From Oscillospiraceae bacterium (lineage in GTDB: Bacteria > Bacillota > Clostridia > Oscillospirales > CAG-272), in assembly GCA_015064095.1 (NCBI GenBank), contig SVSW01000007.1, forward strand, positions 1 to 49,525: 49,525 nt of DNA. Reading direction: 5' to 3'. Position 1 is the first letter of the stretch. Each line of letters opens with the position of its first letter. Positions 26,333 to 35,950 of the stretch are shown one piece after another. The position numbers were made by a program, and so were the translations under genes. The notes under the pieces are model-generated. The model searched no databases. It worked only from the letters and a program-made list of their open reading frames with translations, and was not told the origin of the DNA.

Positions 26333-27232
26333 TCAATCGCCGAAGATTGAGCTGAGCAAGGTCGCAAAATCGACTTCGACCTCCTCGTCCTCTCCGTAGC
26401 TTTCAACGCTCTCCTCAGATGAGATCGAAATGTATTCTGCGGCGACGTAATCCTTGGAGATCATACCGAGATTTTCGGTGGCATAAGCCTTTATCTCCGC
26501 AAGATCCTCTTTTTTCATCAGCTTTTCCGAAAGCATGAGGCTTTCCTCTTCGAGTGCCTCGACCTCATATTTAAGCTCGCTGACCCTTATATTTGCTCCG
26601 CTTGCCATAACGGTGCTTCCGATTATCATCGTCATGGCTATGGTAGACGAAATTATAAGACCTATGGCAGCAACAGGAATGCTGCGTTTGTAAACGCCTG
26701 TCTGCTGCTTTTTGTCCTCTTTCGGAAACCATTTTTCCACAAGATTCGCAACCTTTGCACGAACTCCCTTTTGCTCTCTTACCGACGGGATCGCGATCGT
26801 GGGAGCTGTAGGATTGTAACGCTTCTTCTGAGCTCTTATAACGAGTGTTTCCGCACCCTTCGGCTGATTCGGCTTATGTGCCGCGATCTCCGCTTGTCTT
26901 GGCTTTTCGGGAGTAAATTCCTTGGTCTGCACCGGAGAGGAATTTCTGTCGGGCATCTTATAGATATCGAATCTGTCTTTTCTGTTATTGTAATATTTGA
27001 GGAAATCTCCGGTCGTCATGTATTTTTGACCGTTGTATTCTCCGTTTTTATAATTCTCCGAAACGGATCTTTTGCCCATTCTCGAAACAAGATAGGCATT
27101 GGGAGCCGCATTTTCGCGCTTTTGCTGGCTTGCCGCCTCACGCTCGGCACTCACCTTTACACCTCTGCCGTCATAACGCGAATGAAGCTTATTTATGCAA
27201 TTTTCGTAAGATGCGTTATTGCGGTCAGGCAT
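26333..27232 (-). CDS. ftsL: FtsL-like septal protein with long cytoplasmic N-terminus
   Basis: Probable bitopic divisome protein. The 299-aa product has a 180-residue basic, polar cytoplasmic region and one membrane segment (about residues 185-209). A short extracytoplasmic coiled coil follows (ELKYEVEALEEESLMLSEKL), then the NLGM motif (residues 254-257) characteristic of FtsL/DivIC-like proteins, and an acidic tail. Typical FtsL is about 100-130 aa, so the N-terminal extension is unusual. GGGGG precedes the ATG. The place between rsmH and the PBP is exactly that of ftsL. Sequence similarity is weak; the call rests on layout and context. Confidence 0.75.
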   Translation of the reverse strand: MPDRNNASYENCINKLHSRYDGRGVKVSAEREAASQQKRENAAPNAYLVSRMGKRSVSENYKNGEYNGQKYMTTGDFLKYYNNRKDRFDIYKMPDRNSSPVQTKEFTPEKPRQAEIAAHKPNQPKGAETLVIRAQKKRYNPTAPTIAIPSVREQKGVRAKVANLVEKWFPKEDKKQQTGVYKRSIPVAAIGLIISSTIAMTMIIGSTVMASGANIRVSELKYEVEALEEESLMLSEKLMKKEDLAEIKAYATENLGMISKDYVAAEYISISSEESVESYGEDEEVEVDFATLLSSIFGD

Positions 27233-27251
27233 TTCGGTTCCCCCTTAAAAT

Positions 27252-28199
27252 TCATATTTTTTCTGCAACGCGAAGCTTGGCGCTGCGCGCACGCGGATTC
27301 TCCTCAAGCTCCCTCTCGCTCGGGAGTATAGGCTTTTTTGATATCAATTTGATCTGCGGCTTTCTTCCGCAAACACAGACCGGAAAATCTCTCGGACACA
27401 CACAACCCGAGGAAAGATCCGCAAACGTCTTTTTAACTATTCTGTCTTCAAGCGAATGGAATGTGATTATCGCGATCCGCCCGCCCGGCGCGAGTATTGA
27501 AACTGCCGAGCGTATCGCAGGCTCGATCACGTCAAGCTCCCCGTTCACCTCGATGCGTATCGCCTGAAAGCTGCGCTTTGCGGGGTGATGTCCGCCGTTC
27601 TTCACCGATGCCGGCATCGCGGATTTTATTATATCCACAAGCTCACCGGTAGTTTTGATCGGTGCGCGCTCGCGCGCGTGTATAATTGCCGAGGCGATCC
27701 TCGGCGCGCATTTTTCTTCACCGTACTCAAAAAGTATGCGGCGAAGCTCCGATTCCTCGTAGGTGTTGACAACGTCATAAGCCGTCAAGCCGCCGCGAGT
27801 ATCCATTCTCATATCGAGCTCGGCGTCTGCCATATAGGAAAAGCCGCGCTCGGGAGTGTCAAGCTGGTGCGAGGAAACGCCGAGATCGAGAAGCACTCCG
27901 TCGATCCGATCGACCCCGAAGCTCTCGCAAACCGCGCGTATCTCGCAGAAATTGTTGCGGGCAAGGCTGACCCTTTCCCCAAAGGGTGCGAGCCTTGCGC
28001 CCGCTGCCCGGATCGCCGAGCTGTCGCGATCGATCGCGATCAGCTTCCCATCGGTCAAGCGTTCGGCGATCGCATAAGAGTGACCGCCGCCCCCCGCCGT
28101 ACCGTCGACGTAAGTTCCACCTTTACGAATGTTAAGTCCCTCTATACATTCGTAAAGCAAGACCGGACTATGTGAAAATTTGAATTCTTCCTTGTTCAT
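27252..28199 (-). CDS. rsmH: 16S rRNA m4C1402 methyltransferase RsmH (MraW)
   Basis: SAM-dependent N4-methylation of C1402 at the P site of 16S rRNA. The 315-aa product begins with SHSPVLLYECIEGL, has the SAM loop YVDGTAGGGGHSYAI and the conserved LDLGVSSHQLD and ITFHSLEDRIVKK motifs. No clear SD precedes the ATG, which lies five bases after the mraZ stop, so translation probably depends on mraZ termination. Second gene of the dcw cluster. Confidence 0.97.
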   Translation of the reverse strand: MNKEEFKFSHSPVLLYECIEGLNIRKGGTYVDGTAGGGGHSYAIAERLTDGKLIAIDRDSSAIRAAGARLAPFGERVSLARNNFCEIRAVCESFGVDRIDGVLLDLGVSSHQLDTPERGFSYMADAELDMRMDTRGGLTAYDVVNTYEESELRRILFEYGEEKCAPRIASAIIHARERAPIKTTGELVDIIKSAMPASVKNGGHHPAKRSFQAIRIEVNGELDVIEPAIRSAVSILAPGGRIAIITFHSLEDRIVKKTFADLSSGCVCPRDFPVCVCGRKPQIKLISKKPILPSERELEENPRARSAKLRVAEKI

Positions 28200-28204
28200 A
28201 TGGA

Positions 28205-28621
28205 TCAGAGACCGTATTTTTCGAGAACATCGACCATGTTATCGATATCCTCCTCGGTGCTCTCGTAGAGCTCCTCTGACCAGATCTCGGCATATTTACC
28301 GCAGCCGAGAATTACCGCGTTTTTGATAATGCCCGCGTGGCGGACAAGCTCCTCGCCGAGAAGAACTCTGCCCTGTGCATCGGGCTCTGCCCACGTGCCG
28401 CTTTTGTAGAGGAAACGCATAACGGTCTCCTGCTCGCGGCGAGGCATCTTTTCAAGCGGAGCAACGTAGTTGTTCCACTCCGCCTCGGAATAAACGAGAA
28501 GGCATTTATCGCGGAAGCTGCGTGTGATGAAAAACTTTTCTCCGAGCTCCTCACGATACTTTGCGGGAATAGCAAGACGTGTTTTTGCGTCTATTGAATG
28601 TTTGTATACTGATGCAAGCAT
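28205..28621 (-). CDS. mraZ: Transcriptional regulator MraZ
   Basis: AbrB-like DNA-binding protein that represses its own dcw promoter by binding GTGG-type direct repeats. The 138-aa product begins MLASVYKHSIDAKTRLAIP and carries the two SpoVT/AbrB-like swapped-hairpin repeats (second around SGTWAEPDAQGRVLLGEELV). AGGAG lies nine bases before the ATG at 28621. A longer in-frame reading has no SD. First gene of the dcw transcript; the leader carries candidate binding repeats. Confidence 0.95.
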   Translation of the reverse strand: MLASVYKHSIDAKTRLAIPAKYREELGEKFFITRSFRDKCLLVYSEAEWNNYVAPLEKMPRREQETVMRFLYKSGTWAEPDAQGRVLLGEELVRHAGIIKNAVILGCGKYAEIWSEELYESTEEDIDNMVDVLEKYGL

Positions 28622-28639
28622 CGCGTTTAGCTCCTTTCT

Positions 28640-28674
28640 GCACGAAATCTTCACCACTTTCCACCATTTCGTGC
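28640..28674 (-). promoter_or_regulatory. mraZ leader palindrome with GTGG direct repeats
   Basis: GCACGAAAT and ATTTCGTGC (28666-28674 and 28640-28648) form a perfect 9-bp inverted repeat. It encloses TGGTGGAAAG-TGGTGAAG, a direct repeat with a 10-bp period (28649-28666, read on the minus strand). A further GTGGGG lies upstream. GTGG repeats with about 10-bp period are what MraZ binds in other bacteria; the enclosing palindrome is extra. Confidence 0.6.
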
Positions 28675-28700
28675 TTTTTTTCCCCACATTGTGTGTTTTA

Positions 28701-28729
28701 ATTATATACTAACCCGAAAAGAATTGCAA
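28701..28729 (-). promoter_or_regulatory. dcw cluster promoter (PmraZ)
   Basis: Minus-strand TTGCAA (28724-28729), 17-bp spacer, TATAAT (28701-28706). Transcription would start near 28694 and run through mraZ to ftsQ. The rest of the 217-nt gap to the upstream symporter gene is AT-rich without other features. Confidence 0.87.
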
Positions 28730-28838
28730 TAGGGTTTTAGAAAAAAACAAAAAATTTTTTTAACTTTTTTCGCTTTTTTAACCTCTCTTTTTACGCAAGA
28801 TGCTATTTTAGCTCCGTTCACAACCATTTTTTTACATT

Positions 28839-30194
28839 TTATCTACTATTTCCTTTTTGTTTCAAATAATTACACACAAAATCCCGCGTCTCGCTTTTTA
28901 TCTCTTTTCGGCAGAGCAAAAGCACCGTTATATTTATAAAAGTCATACCGGCGAGCGTTATATCGGAGATATGCCAAAGCACGCTTCCGCTAACCGTCGC
29001 ACCAACGACCGCCGCGGCGGCATAGATCGCAAGGCAAGCGCCGCCGAGAACGCGTCCGCGTCCCCCGAAAAGGTAAAAAATGCACTCCTTTGCATAATGA
29101 GCACAGCAAACGACGGTTGCGACGCCAAATGCTGCCACGGCAAAGGCAAGGAAATATTCAGACCACCCGCCAAGCACCTCCGAGTACGCCGCGATTGCCA
29201 TTTTGATAGGCTCGTTGGCAAGAAAGGCGACCTCATCATAAGATATTATAATGACCGCCGCCGTCATCGTGCAAAGCACCACGGTATCGAAAAACACCTC
29301 AAAAATTCCTAGTATTCCCTGCTTTGCAGGGGTATCGGTGTTCGATGCCGCATGAGCTAAAGGTGCCGTTCCGCAGCCCGCCTCATTTGAAAGCAGACCC
29401 CGCATAGCGCCATACCGCGTCGCGCGGCAAAAAAGAAACCCGAAAACTCCGCCCGCTGCGCTTTCGGGTGAAAAAGCATCGGCAAAGATCGAAGAAAAAA
29501 CTCTCGGCAACTCCGAACTGCGTATCAGCATCACGGCACAAGACATAAAGATATAAGAAAGCGAAAGTATGGGTATCAGCGCCGACGTCACCTTTGACAC
29601 CCTTTCGGCACCGCCGCCTACGGCATAAAAAGTGAGCCCGGCAGCGAATATTCCGACAAGGGCCGTCGGTACGCCGAGCGCGTTATGTAAAGCTCCCGCC
29701 GCGGCGTTCATTTGTATGCCGCAGCCGGTGGAAAGCACCTCAAAAAGGCACAGCACGGCAAAGGTCGCGCCGACCGCTTTTCCGACCCCGAAAAGCGATC
29801 TGCGCGAGAAAAAGTCTTCTATATAGTAAGGAGCGCCGCCGAAACGCTCGCCTCGCCCCTCGCGTCGGTGACGCACCGCAAGCACGATCTCGGCATATTT
29901 CAGTATCATCGCGCAAAGCGCGCTGACCCACATCCAAAACACCGCCCCAAAGCCGCCGAGCGCGATCGCTCCTGCAACTCCGACGATATTCCCAACGCCG
30001 AGCGTGCCCGAAAGTGCAAGGGTCAAAGCCGCAAACGGCGAAACTCCGCTTTTCTCCTCTTTTTCGGTAATTGCACGAAAAGCTTTGATAGGGTGACGAA
30101 TATAAAAAAATTTAAGATAAAACGAGAAAAAAAGCCCTGCCGCAATGATGAAAAACGGCACGGGCGCGGTGAAAAAACCTATAAATCTCTCCAT
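28839..30194 (-). CDS. Sodium:alanine/glycine symporter (AGCS family)
   Basis: Membrane carrier that takes up small neutral amino acids with sodium. The 451-aa product has about ten to eleven hydrophobic segments and the family signatures SGTLGVGNIVGVAGAI, EIVLAVRHRREGRGE with GGAPYYIED, and GLLSNEAGCGTAPLAHA. GGAG lies five bases before the ATG at 30194; a longer upstream reading enters the groES control region and is rejected. It is transcribed away from groES. Substrate (alanine, glycine or D-alanine) cannot be told; position beside the dcw cluster makes D-Ala supply possible but unproven. Confidence 0.93.
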   Translation of the reverse strand: MERFIGFFTAPVPFFIIAAGLFFSFYLKFFYIRHPIKAFRAITEKEEKSGVSPFAALTLALSGTLGVGNIVGVAGAIALGGFGAVFWMWVSALCAMILKYAEIVLAVRHRREGRGERFGGAPYYIEDFFSRRSLFGVGKAVGATFAVLCLFEVLSTGCGIQMNAAAGALHNALGVPTALVGIFAAGLTFYAVGGGAERVSKVTSALIPILSLSYIFMSCAVMLIRSSELPRVFSSIFADAFSPESAAGGVFGFLFCRATRYGAMRGLLSNEAGCGTAPLAHAASNTDTPAKQGILGIFEVFFDTVVLCTMTAAVIIISYDEVAFLANEPIKMAIAAYSEVLGGWSEYFLAFAVAAFGVATVVCCAHYAKECIFYLFGGRGRVLGGACLAIYAAAAVVGATVSGSVLWHISDITLAGMTFINITVLLLCRKEIKSETRDFVCNYLKQKGNSR

Positions 30195-30238
30195 ACTCTC
30201 TCCAAATGTTAAATAAATGTGAATTATGCAAAAAACCC

Positions 30239-30266
30239 TTGAAAAAATTTCCTTATGGTGTATAAT
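30239..30266 (+). promoter_or_regulatory. groES-groEL promoter
   Basis: TTGAAA (30239-30244), 16-bp spacer, TATAAT (30261-30266), immediately followed by the CIRCE operator, which would cover the start of transcription. Confidence 0.85.
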
Positions 30267-30274
30267 ATGTTGTG

Positions 30275-30301
30275 TTAGCACTCACGGTGGTTGAGTGCCA
30301 G
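30275..30301 (+). promoter_or_regulatory. CIRCE operator (HrcA binding site)
   Basis: TTAGCACTC, nine bases, GAGTGCCAG. The left arm is exact; the right arm differs from GAGTGCTAA at two positions. It lies just after the -10 box, as usual for HrcA-repressed chaperonin operons, so groES-groEL should be heat-inducible. Confidence 0.93.
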
Positions 30302-30350
30302 CAAACGACAAAGTTTTTTAATATCCGTTTATAATAGGAGGAAATCAAAA

Positions 30351-32281
<1,931 letters not shown>

Positions 32282-32296
32282 TAAAGCTATAAATGA

Positions 32297-32330
32297 ATGT
32301 CCGTTGCGCAAGCGCAACGGACATTTTTTA
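32297..32330 (+). terminator. Terminator after groEL
   Basis: ATGTCCGTTGCGC and GCGCAACGGACAT form a perfect stem of about 12 bp with a very short loop, followed by TTTTTTATTT. The T-tract overlaps the stop codon of the convergent SLH gene. Confidence 0.92.
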
Positions 32331-33704
32331 TTTACCCATAACCTGCATCATAAGATTGAGCATAACTGCCGTTTGACCGCGCGTTACGGCGTCGGTCGGG
32401 CAGATCTTGCCGCCGTCGTCGGTGATCACGCCAAGCTTTGAGAGCACCGTGACCGAGCCTTGCGCCCATTCGGGGATCTCAGATGCATCGGAGAACACCG
32501 GTGCGGCGATATTTTCCTTTACATACGACGAACCGTTCATGATCTTATTGACCATGTGTGCCGCCTCGGCTCGCGTGATCGTTTCATTCGGCAAAAAGCA
32601 AAGCTCCCCGTCCTTATTCGTTGAGCCCTCGATGTATCCAAGCTGCTTTGCCGCCGTAACATACGGTAGTGCCGATGAAGCTATCTCTTTTTCATCGGCG
32701 AAGCCCGTGTCGCCGCCAACGGGCAGATTTTTGATCCCCGCTGCGTTCATCGCCATAACGAGAAATTCCACTCTACTCACGGTAGAATCGGGATAAAAAT
32801 AGCAAAGATTCCCAACCTGTGTTCCGTTCATAATGCCGTTTTCCGTCATTGCAATAGAGGCACAGCAAGCCTCGTTACCCACCATGTCCGTGTATATGAC
32901 CGAGGTTGCAGGCTCGCTTATCGTGACCTTGACCTCTGCCGAAGACGAGTAGTTTCCGTACTTATCGTGCACGACATATGTAAAGCTGTCGCGCCCCGTA
33001 AATCCGTGCTCGGGAAGATATGTGTAATTACCCGCCTCGCGATCGTTCATTATAACAAGTCCGTGCTCCGGCGCTTTGACTATCTCAAACGTGAGTGCAT
33101 CTCCCTCGGGGTCATATGCGCCGAGCTTGCCGAAAACCGCAGTGCTCTCATATCCGCGCACCGAAAGCATCGTCTCCGCCGCCATTCCGACCGTGGGATT
33201 TGCGTTTGACCTTTCAAGAATGTAAAGCGAGCAAACAACGGAATACGCGCTGTCGTTAACGGAAAACTCAAATGAGCTTTGTGAAGCGCCCTCTCCCGTC
33301 GGGTCAAAAACGAGATGTCCTATGGAGTCACCCGATATCTTCTGCCCCTTTGTAACCGCCGTGTTGCCGAGAAGCAGAACTCCCTGTGCGGGATCGGGGA
33401 CGGACACGACCGTGATCGAATTAACATTTCTCAGATTAAGTGCGCGTGCAAAATCGTCGCGCGAGAATGCAATAGTCCTACCCGTTCTTCCCGCCTTCGC
33501 CATCGGAGATCCTGCGGCAATGATGTCAACTGCCGGTGAAAGCGCCGAGGATATCTCCTCTCGCGGCTGAATTTCACCTGTCGGTTCGCTCGTTGTAACT
33601 GCATTTTGTTCGGTGGTGGTCACAGCGTTCGTTGCGCCTGCGTTGAATGCAAGTGCGCCCGCAAGCAACACCGCCGCGACCGCGAAAATGATACATTTTC
33701 TCAT
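32328..33704 (-). CDS. Secreted SLH-domain surface protein with cadherin-like domains
   Basis: The 458-aa product has a signal peptide (hydrophobic residues about 4-22, then GATNA). A Thr/Ser-rich linker and two cadherin/Ig-like modules follow; the second, about residues 190-275, contains AYDPEGDALTFEIVKAPEHG and GFTGRDSFTYVVHD. The last 160 residues hold three SLH motifs (near FYPDSTVSRVEFLVMA, FLPNETITRAEAAHM and CPTDAVTRGQTAVML), which anchor proteins to cell-wall polymers. GAGG precedes the ATG. Function beyond surface display is unknown. It converges with groEL and stands alone. Confidence 0.88.
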   Translation of the reverse strand: MRKCIIFAVAAVLLAGALAFNAGATNAVTTTEQNAVTTSEPTGEIQPREEISSALSPAVDIIAAGSPMAKAGRTGRTIAFSRDDFARALNLRNVNSITVVSVPDPAQGVLLLGNTAVTKGQKISGDSIGHLVFDPTGEGASQSSFEFSVNDSAYSVVCSLYILERSNANPTVGMAAETMLSVRGYESTAVFGKLGAYDPEGDALTFEIVKAPEHGLVIMNDREAGNYTYLPEHGFTGRDSFTYVVHDKYGNYSSSAEVKVTISEPATSVIYTDMVGNEACCASIAMTENGIMNGTQVGNLCYFYPDSTVSRVEFLVMAMNAAGIKNLPVGGDTGFADEKEIASSALPYVTAAKQLGYIEGSTNKDGELCFLPNETITRAEAAHMVNKIMNGSSYVKENIAAPVFSDASEIPEWAQGSVTVLSKLGVITDDGGKICPTDAVTRGQTAVMLNLMMQVMGK

Positions 33705-33781
33705 ATCAAAACCTCTTTTCGATTTTTCTTCTGCTAAAATGTATTAATTCTGCGCGTGTTTTATGACACCTATTGAATTTA

Positions 33782-33807
33782 AAAAGCACCTGCGATCGCA
33801 GGTGCTT
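33782..33807 (-). terminator. Terminator after punA
   Basis: AAAGCACCTGCGATCGCAGGTGCTTT is a perfect palindrome of 26 bp; on the minus strand it is followed by further T residues. It ends the punA transcript eight bases after the stop. Confidence 0.87.
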
Positions 33808-33814
33808 TGCTTTT

Positions 33815-34636
33815 TTAAAGAGTCGCAACAAATTTTCCGAGCAGATTTGAAAAATCGCGTCCCACACGGTCGGTAGTTTCCTTGACCTCCTCGTGCGAAA
33901 GAGGATCGCCCGACATGCCCGCGGCAAGATTTGTAATGCAGCTGATCCCGCATATTCTAAAACCGCAATGGCGCGCAGCTATCGCTTCACAAGCGGTGCT
34001 CATACCGACGGCATCTGCCCCGAGCTCACGGTAAGCCCTTATCTCAGCCGGCGTTTCATACTGCGGACCTGTCGTTTGAAGATAAACTCCGTTTTGGATC
34101 TTTATGCCCTCCGAGGCGGCTATATCCGCAATTTTGTTCGACAGCTCGCGATCATAAACGCGTGTCATATCAGGGAACCGAGTTCCGAGACTGTCGATAT
34201 TAGCGCCTATCAGGGGCGACGGAACAAAGCTTGATATTTGATCGCGTATTATCATAAATTCGCCTATAGAAAAGCCCGTGTTGATTCCGCCTGCGGCGTT
34301 TGTCAAGACCAATATCTCCGCTCCCATCAGCCTCATGATACGCACGGGAAGCACAACATCGCTCATTTCGTACCCTTCGTAATAATGAACTCTGCCCTGC
34401 ATTATAACGACCGGAACGTTTCCAAGATATCCGAAAACGAATCTGCCCTTATGCCCCGATACAGTCGACCGCGGGAATCCCTTTATCTCTGCGTAATCGA
34501 TCGCGCATTCGACTCGAAGTGAGTCTGCAAAACTGCCGAGACCCGACCCGAGGATCATAGCAACTCGCGGCGAAAAATCGGTCTTTTTCCTTATACATTC
34601 ATAACAGTCGAAAAGCTTTTTTTCAATTGGATTCAT
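33815..34636 (-). CDS. punA: Purine nucleoside phosphorylase (PNP)
   Basis: Phosphorolysis of inosine/guanosine-type nucleosides in purine salvage. The 273-aa product has the trimeric-PNP signatures ILGSGLGSFAD (phosphate loop), GRVHYYEGYEM, LTNAAGGIN and TGPQYETPAEIRAYRELGAD. C-terminal ISCITNLAAGM is conserved. The ATG at 34636 lies at the end of the second copy of the 157-nt element, which supplies GGAG; upstream in-frame codons translate the element and are rejected. The HAD phosphatase lies upstream on the same strand. Confidence 0.95.
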   Translation of the reverse strand: MNPIEKKLFDCYECIRKKTDFSPRVAMILGSGLGSFADSLRVECAIDYAEIKGFPRSTVSGHKGRFVFGYLGNVPVVIMQGRVHYYEGYEMSDVVLPVRIMRLMGAEILVLTNAAGGINTGFSIGEFMIIRDQISSFVPSPLIGANIDSLGTRFPDMTRVYDRELSNKIADIAASEGIKIQNGVYLQTTGPQYETPAEIRAYRELGADAVGMSTACEAIAARHCGFRICGISCITNLAAGMSGDPLSHEEVKETTDRVGRDFSNLLGKFVATL

Positions 34637-34793
34637 AATAATCTCCATTCCGCCGCCTGTGCGGCGCGAAAAATAGTTTTGAGAATTCAAATGTGTTCGC
34701 TTTGCGAACAAAAATGGGTTAGGGCCCCATTTTTAATTTGAATTTGGTTGCGTGAACAGTAAGTAATCTAAACAGACATATAATCTTTCACGC
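34637..34793 (-). repeat. 157-nt structured element, copy B (punA leader)
   Basis: Second copy, matching 22090-22246 without gaps. Stem partners retained: AAAAATGGG with CCCATTTTT (in copy A a C-G replaces this T-A pair), AATTCAAAT with ATTTGAATT, GTTCGC-AAA-GCGAAC, GCCGC-ACAG-GCGGC, and the terminal GCGTGAA with TTCACGC. The stop codon of the upstream HAD gene (34788-34790) lies within the element. Function unknown. Confidence 0.88.
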
Positions 34794-35549
34794 CAACTCC
34801 TTTATTATAGCTGCGATCGCATGATCGCGGCAGTCTACGGTGTGTCGGTCTGCGACCGCGGCAAGCTCCGGCACGGCGTTGGCAACGGCATAGCCGATAT
34901 CCGCCTTTTTTATCATATCTACATCGTTTTCGTAGTCCCCAACGGCAACGACAGTATGTATTTTTCCGCCGTACAGCTCTTTAAGACGGGCTATGGCATC
35001 GCCCTTCGTCGTGCCGGCAGGCTGGATCTCAATTCCGTTTACCCAACTGCGTGAGATATAAAAATCCTCGCCCGCAAGCACGCGTATCTTCGCAAGATAT
35101 TCATCGCTCACCTCATCGGGCACGATGCAAAGAAATTTATAAAGCGGCTTTGGAAAGCTGTCGATAACCGCCTCAATATCATCATCGGGATAAAGATTAT
35201 AACGCTCGACGCTTGAATGAAATCGCAAGCATTCACGCTTTGGGCAAGCCTCCGAGATGACTTTTGCAAATTCAACGGTCTTTTTGATATCAAGCGGCAG
35301 CTCGAGCACGTTTTCATTTTTTTCAACGTCGTAAATGACAGTTCCGTTGAGAACCGCGCAGTATGCATTGATCGGAGCGCGGAGAGCCTTGACGTATTCC
35401 CCCCAGCGCCCGCTGGCGATACAAAACCGACCGCCCTCGCTCTCAAAATATTCAATAGCATCGCGGTTTTCTCGCGAGATCGCGCCGTTACGGACACTTA
35501 ACGTTCCGTCAAAATCGGACATCAAAAGAATTCCGTCAAATTTTCCCAT
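34788..35549 (-). CDS. HAD-superfamily phosphatase, Cof type
   Basis: Probable cytosolic phosphatase for sugar phosphates, nucleotides or cofactors. The 253-aa product has HAD motif I MSDFDGTLS, motif II in CIASGR, a C2B cap, the motif III lysine near TTKGDAIARL and motif IV GDYENDVDM. GAGG lies five bases before the ATG at 35549; a much longer in-frame reading overlaps the upstream gene and lacks family similarity. The TGA stop is formed by the first bases of repeat copy B. Substrate not predictable. Confidence 0.88.
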   Translation of the reverse strand: MGKFDGILLMSDFDGTLSVRNGAISRENRDAIEYFESEGGRFCIASGRWGEYVKALRAPINAYCAVLNGTVIYDVEKNENVLELPLDIKKTVEFAKVISEACPKRECLRFHSSVERYNLYPDDDIEAVIDSFPKPLYKFLCIVPDEVSDEYLAKIRVLAGEDFYISRSWVNGIEIQPAGTTKGDAIARLKELYGGKIHTVVAVGDYENDVDMIKKADIGYAVANAVPELAAVADRHTVDCRDHAIAAIIKELA

Positions 35550-35602
35550 AGCTACCTCATAAAGATCTTCTGCCTTTAGTATACCACAAGCACCGCGATT
35601 TT

Positions 35603-35950
35603 TCAATCGTTTGGAGAAAACTCCCCCCGATATTTTTTCTCTGCGAAATCGAGCGCTCTTTGTCTCATACGGTATGCCGAACGCGGCGATATTCCGAGCA
35701 GCTCTGCCGTTTTCTCCATACTCATTCCGCGTATATACCGAAAATAGAGCAATAATTTTTCCTTGCAGTTGGGCAAAGCCGTAACGAATTCGCGGATATC
35801 CTTGGCGCGGCAAGACATCTCGTCAACGGCAAACAGCTCGCCGGCGTCAGTCACCCCCGCCGCTTTTGCCGAGGCTATAAAAAGCGTCAACTCCGTGTAG
35901 CTTTCAAGCCCCCGCAAAAGCTCTCGGCGTGTCTGATCTTCTAAGATCAT
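35603..35950 (-). CDS. Sigma-70 region 4-like HTH protein (phage-regulator-like)
   Basis: The 115-aa product has a region-4-like HTH at about residues 60-107 (LPNCKEKLLLYFRYIRGMSM then TAELLGISPRSAYRMRQRAL). No sigma region 2 is present, so it is not a full sigma factor. The layout resembles small late-gene activators of phages and integrative elements (ArpU/DUF1492 type). The start overlaps the stop of the Cys-rich gene by four bases (ATGA), implying coupling. The target is unknown. Degenerate phage remnant and chromosomal regulator are both possible. Confidence 0.7.
   Translation of the reverse strand: MILEDQTRRELLRGLESYTELTLFIASAKAAGVTDAGELFAVDEMSCRAKDIREFVTALPNCKEKLLLYFRYIRGMSMEKTAELLGISPRSAYRMRQRALDFAEKKYRGEFSPND

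Noticed and set aside
28622..28838. Possible terminator after the symporter gene
   Set aside because: Only A/T-rich runs are present without a GC stem; read-through into the mraZ promoter region cannot be excluded.
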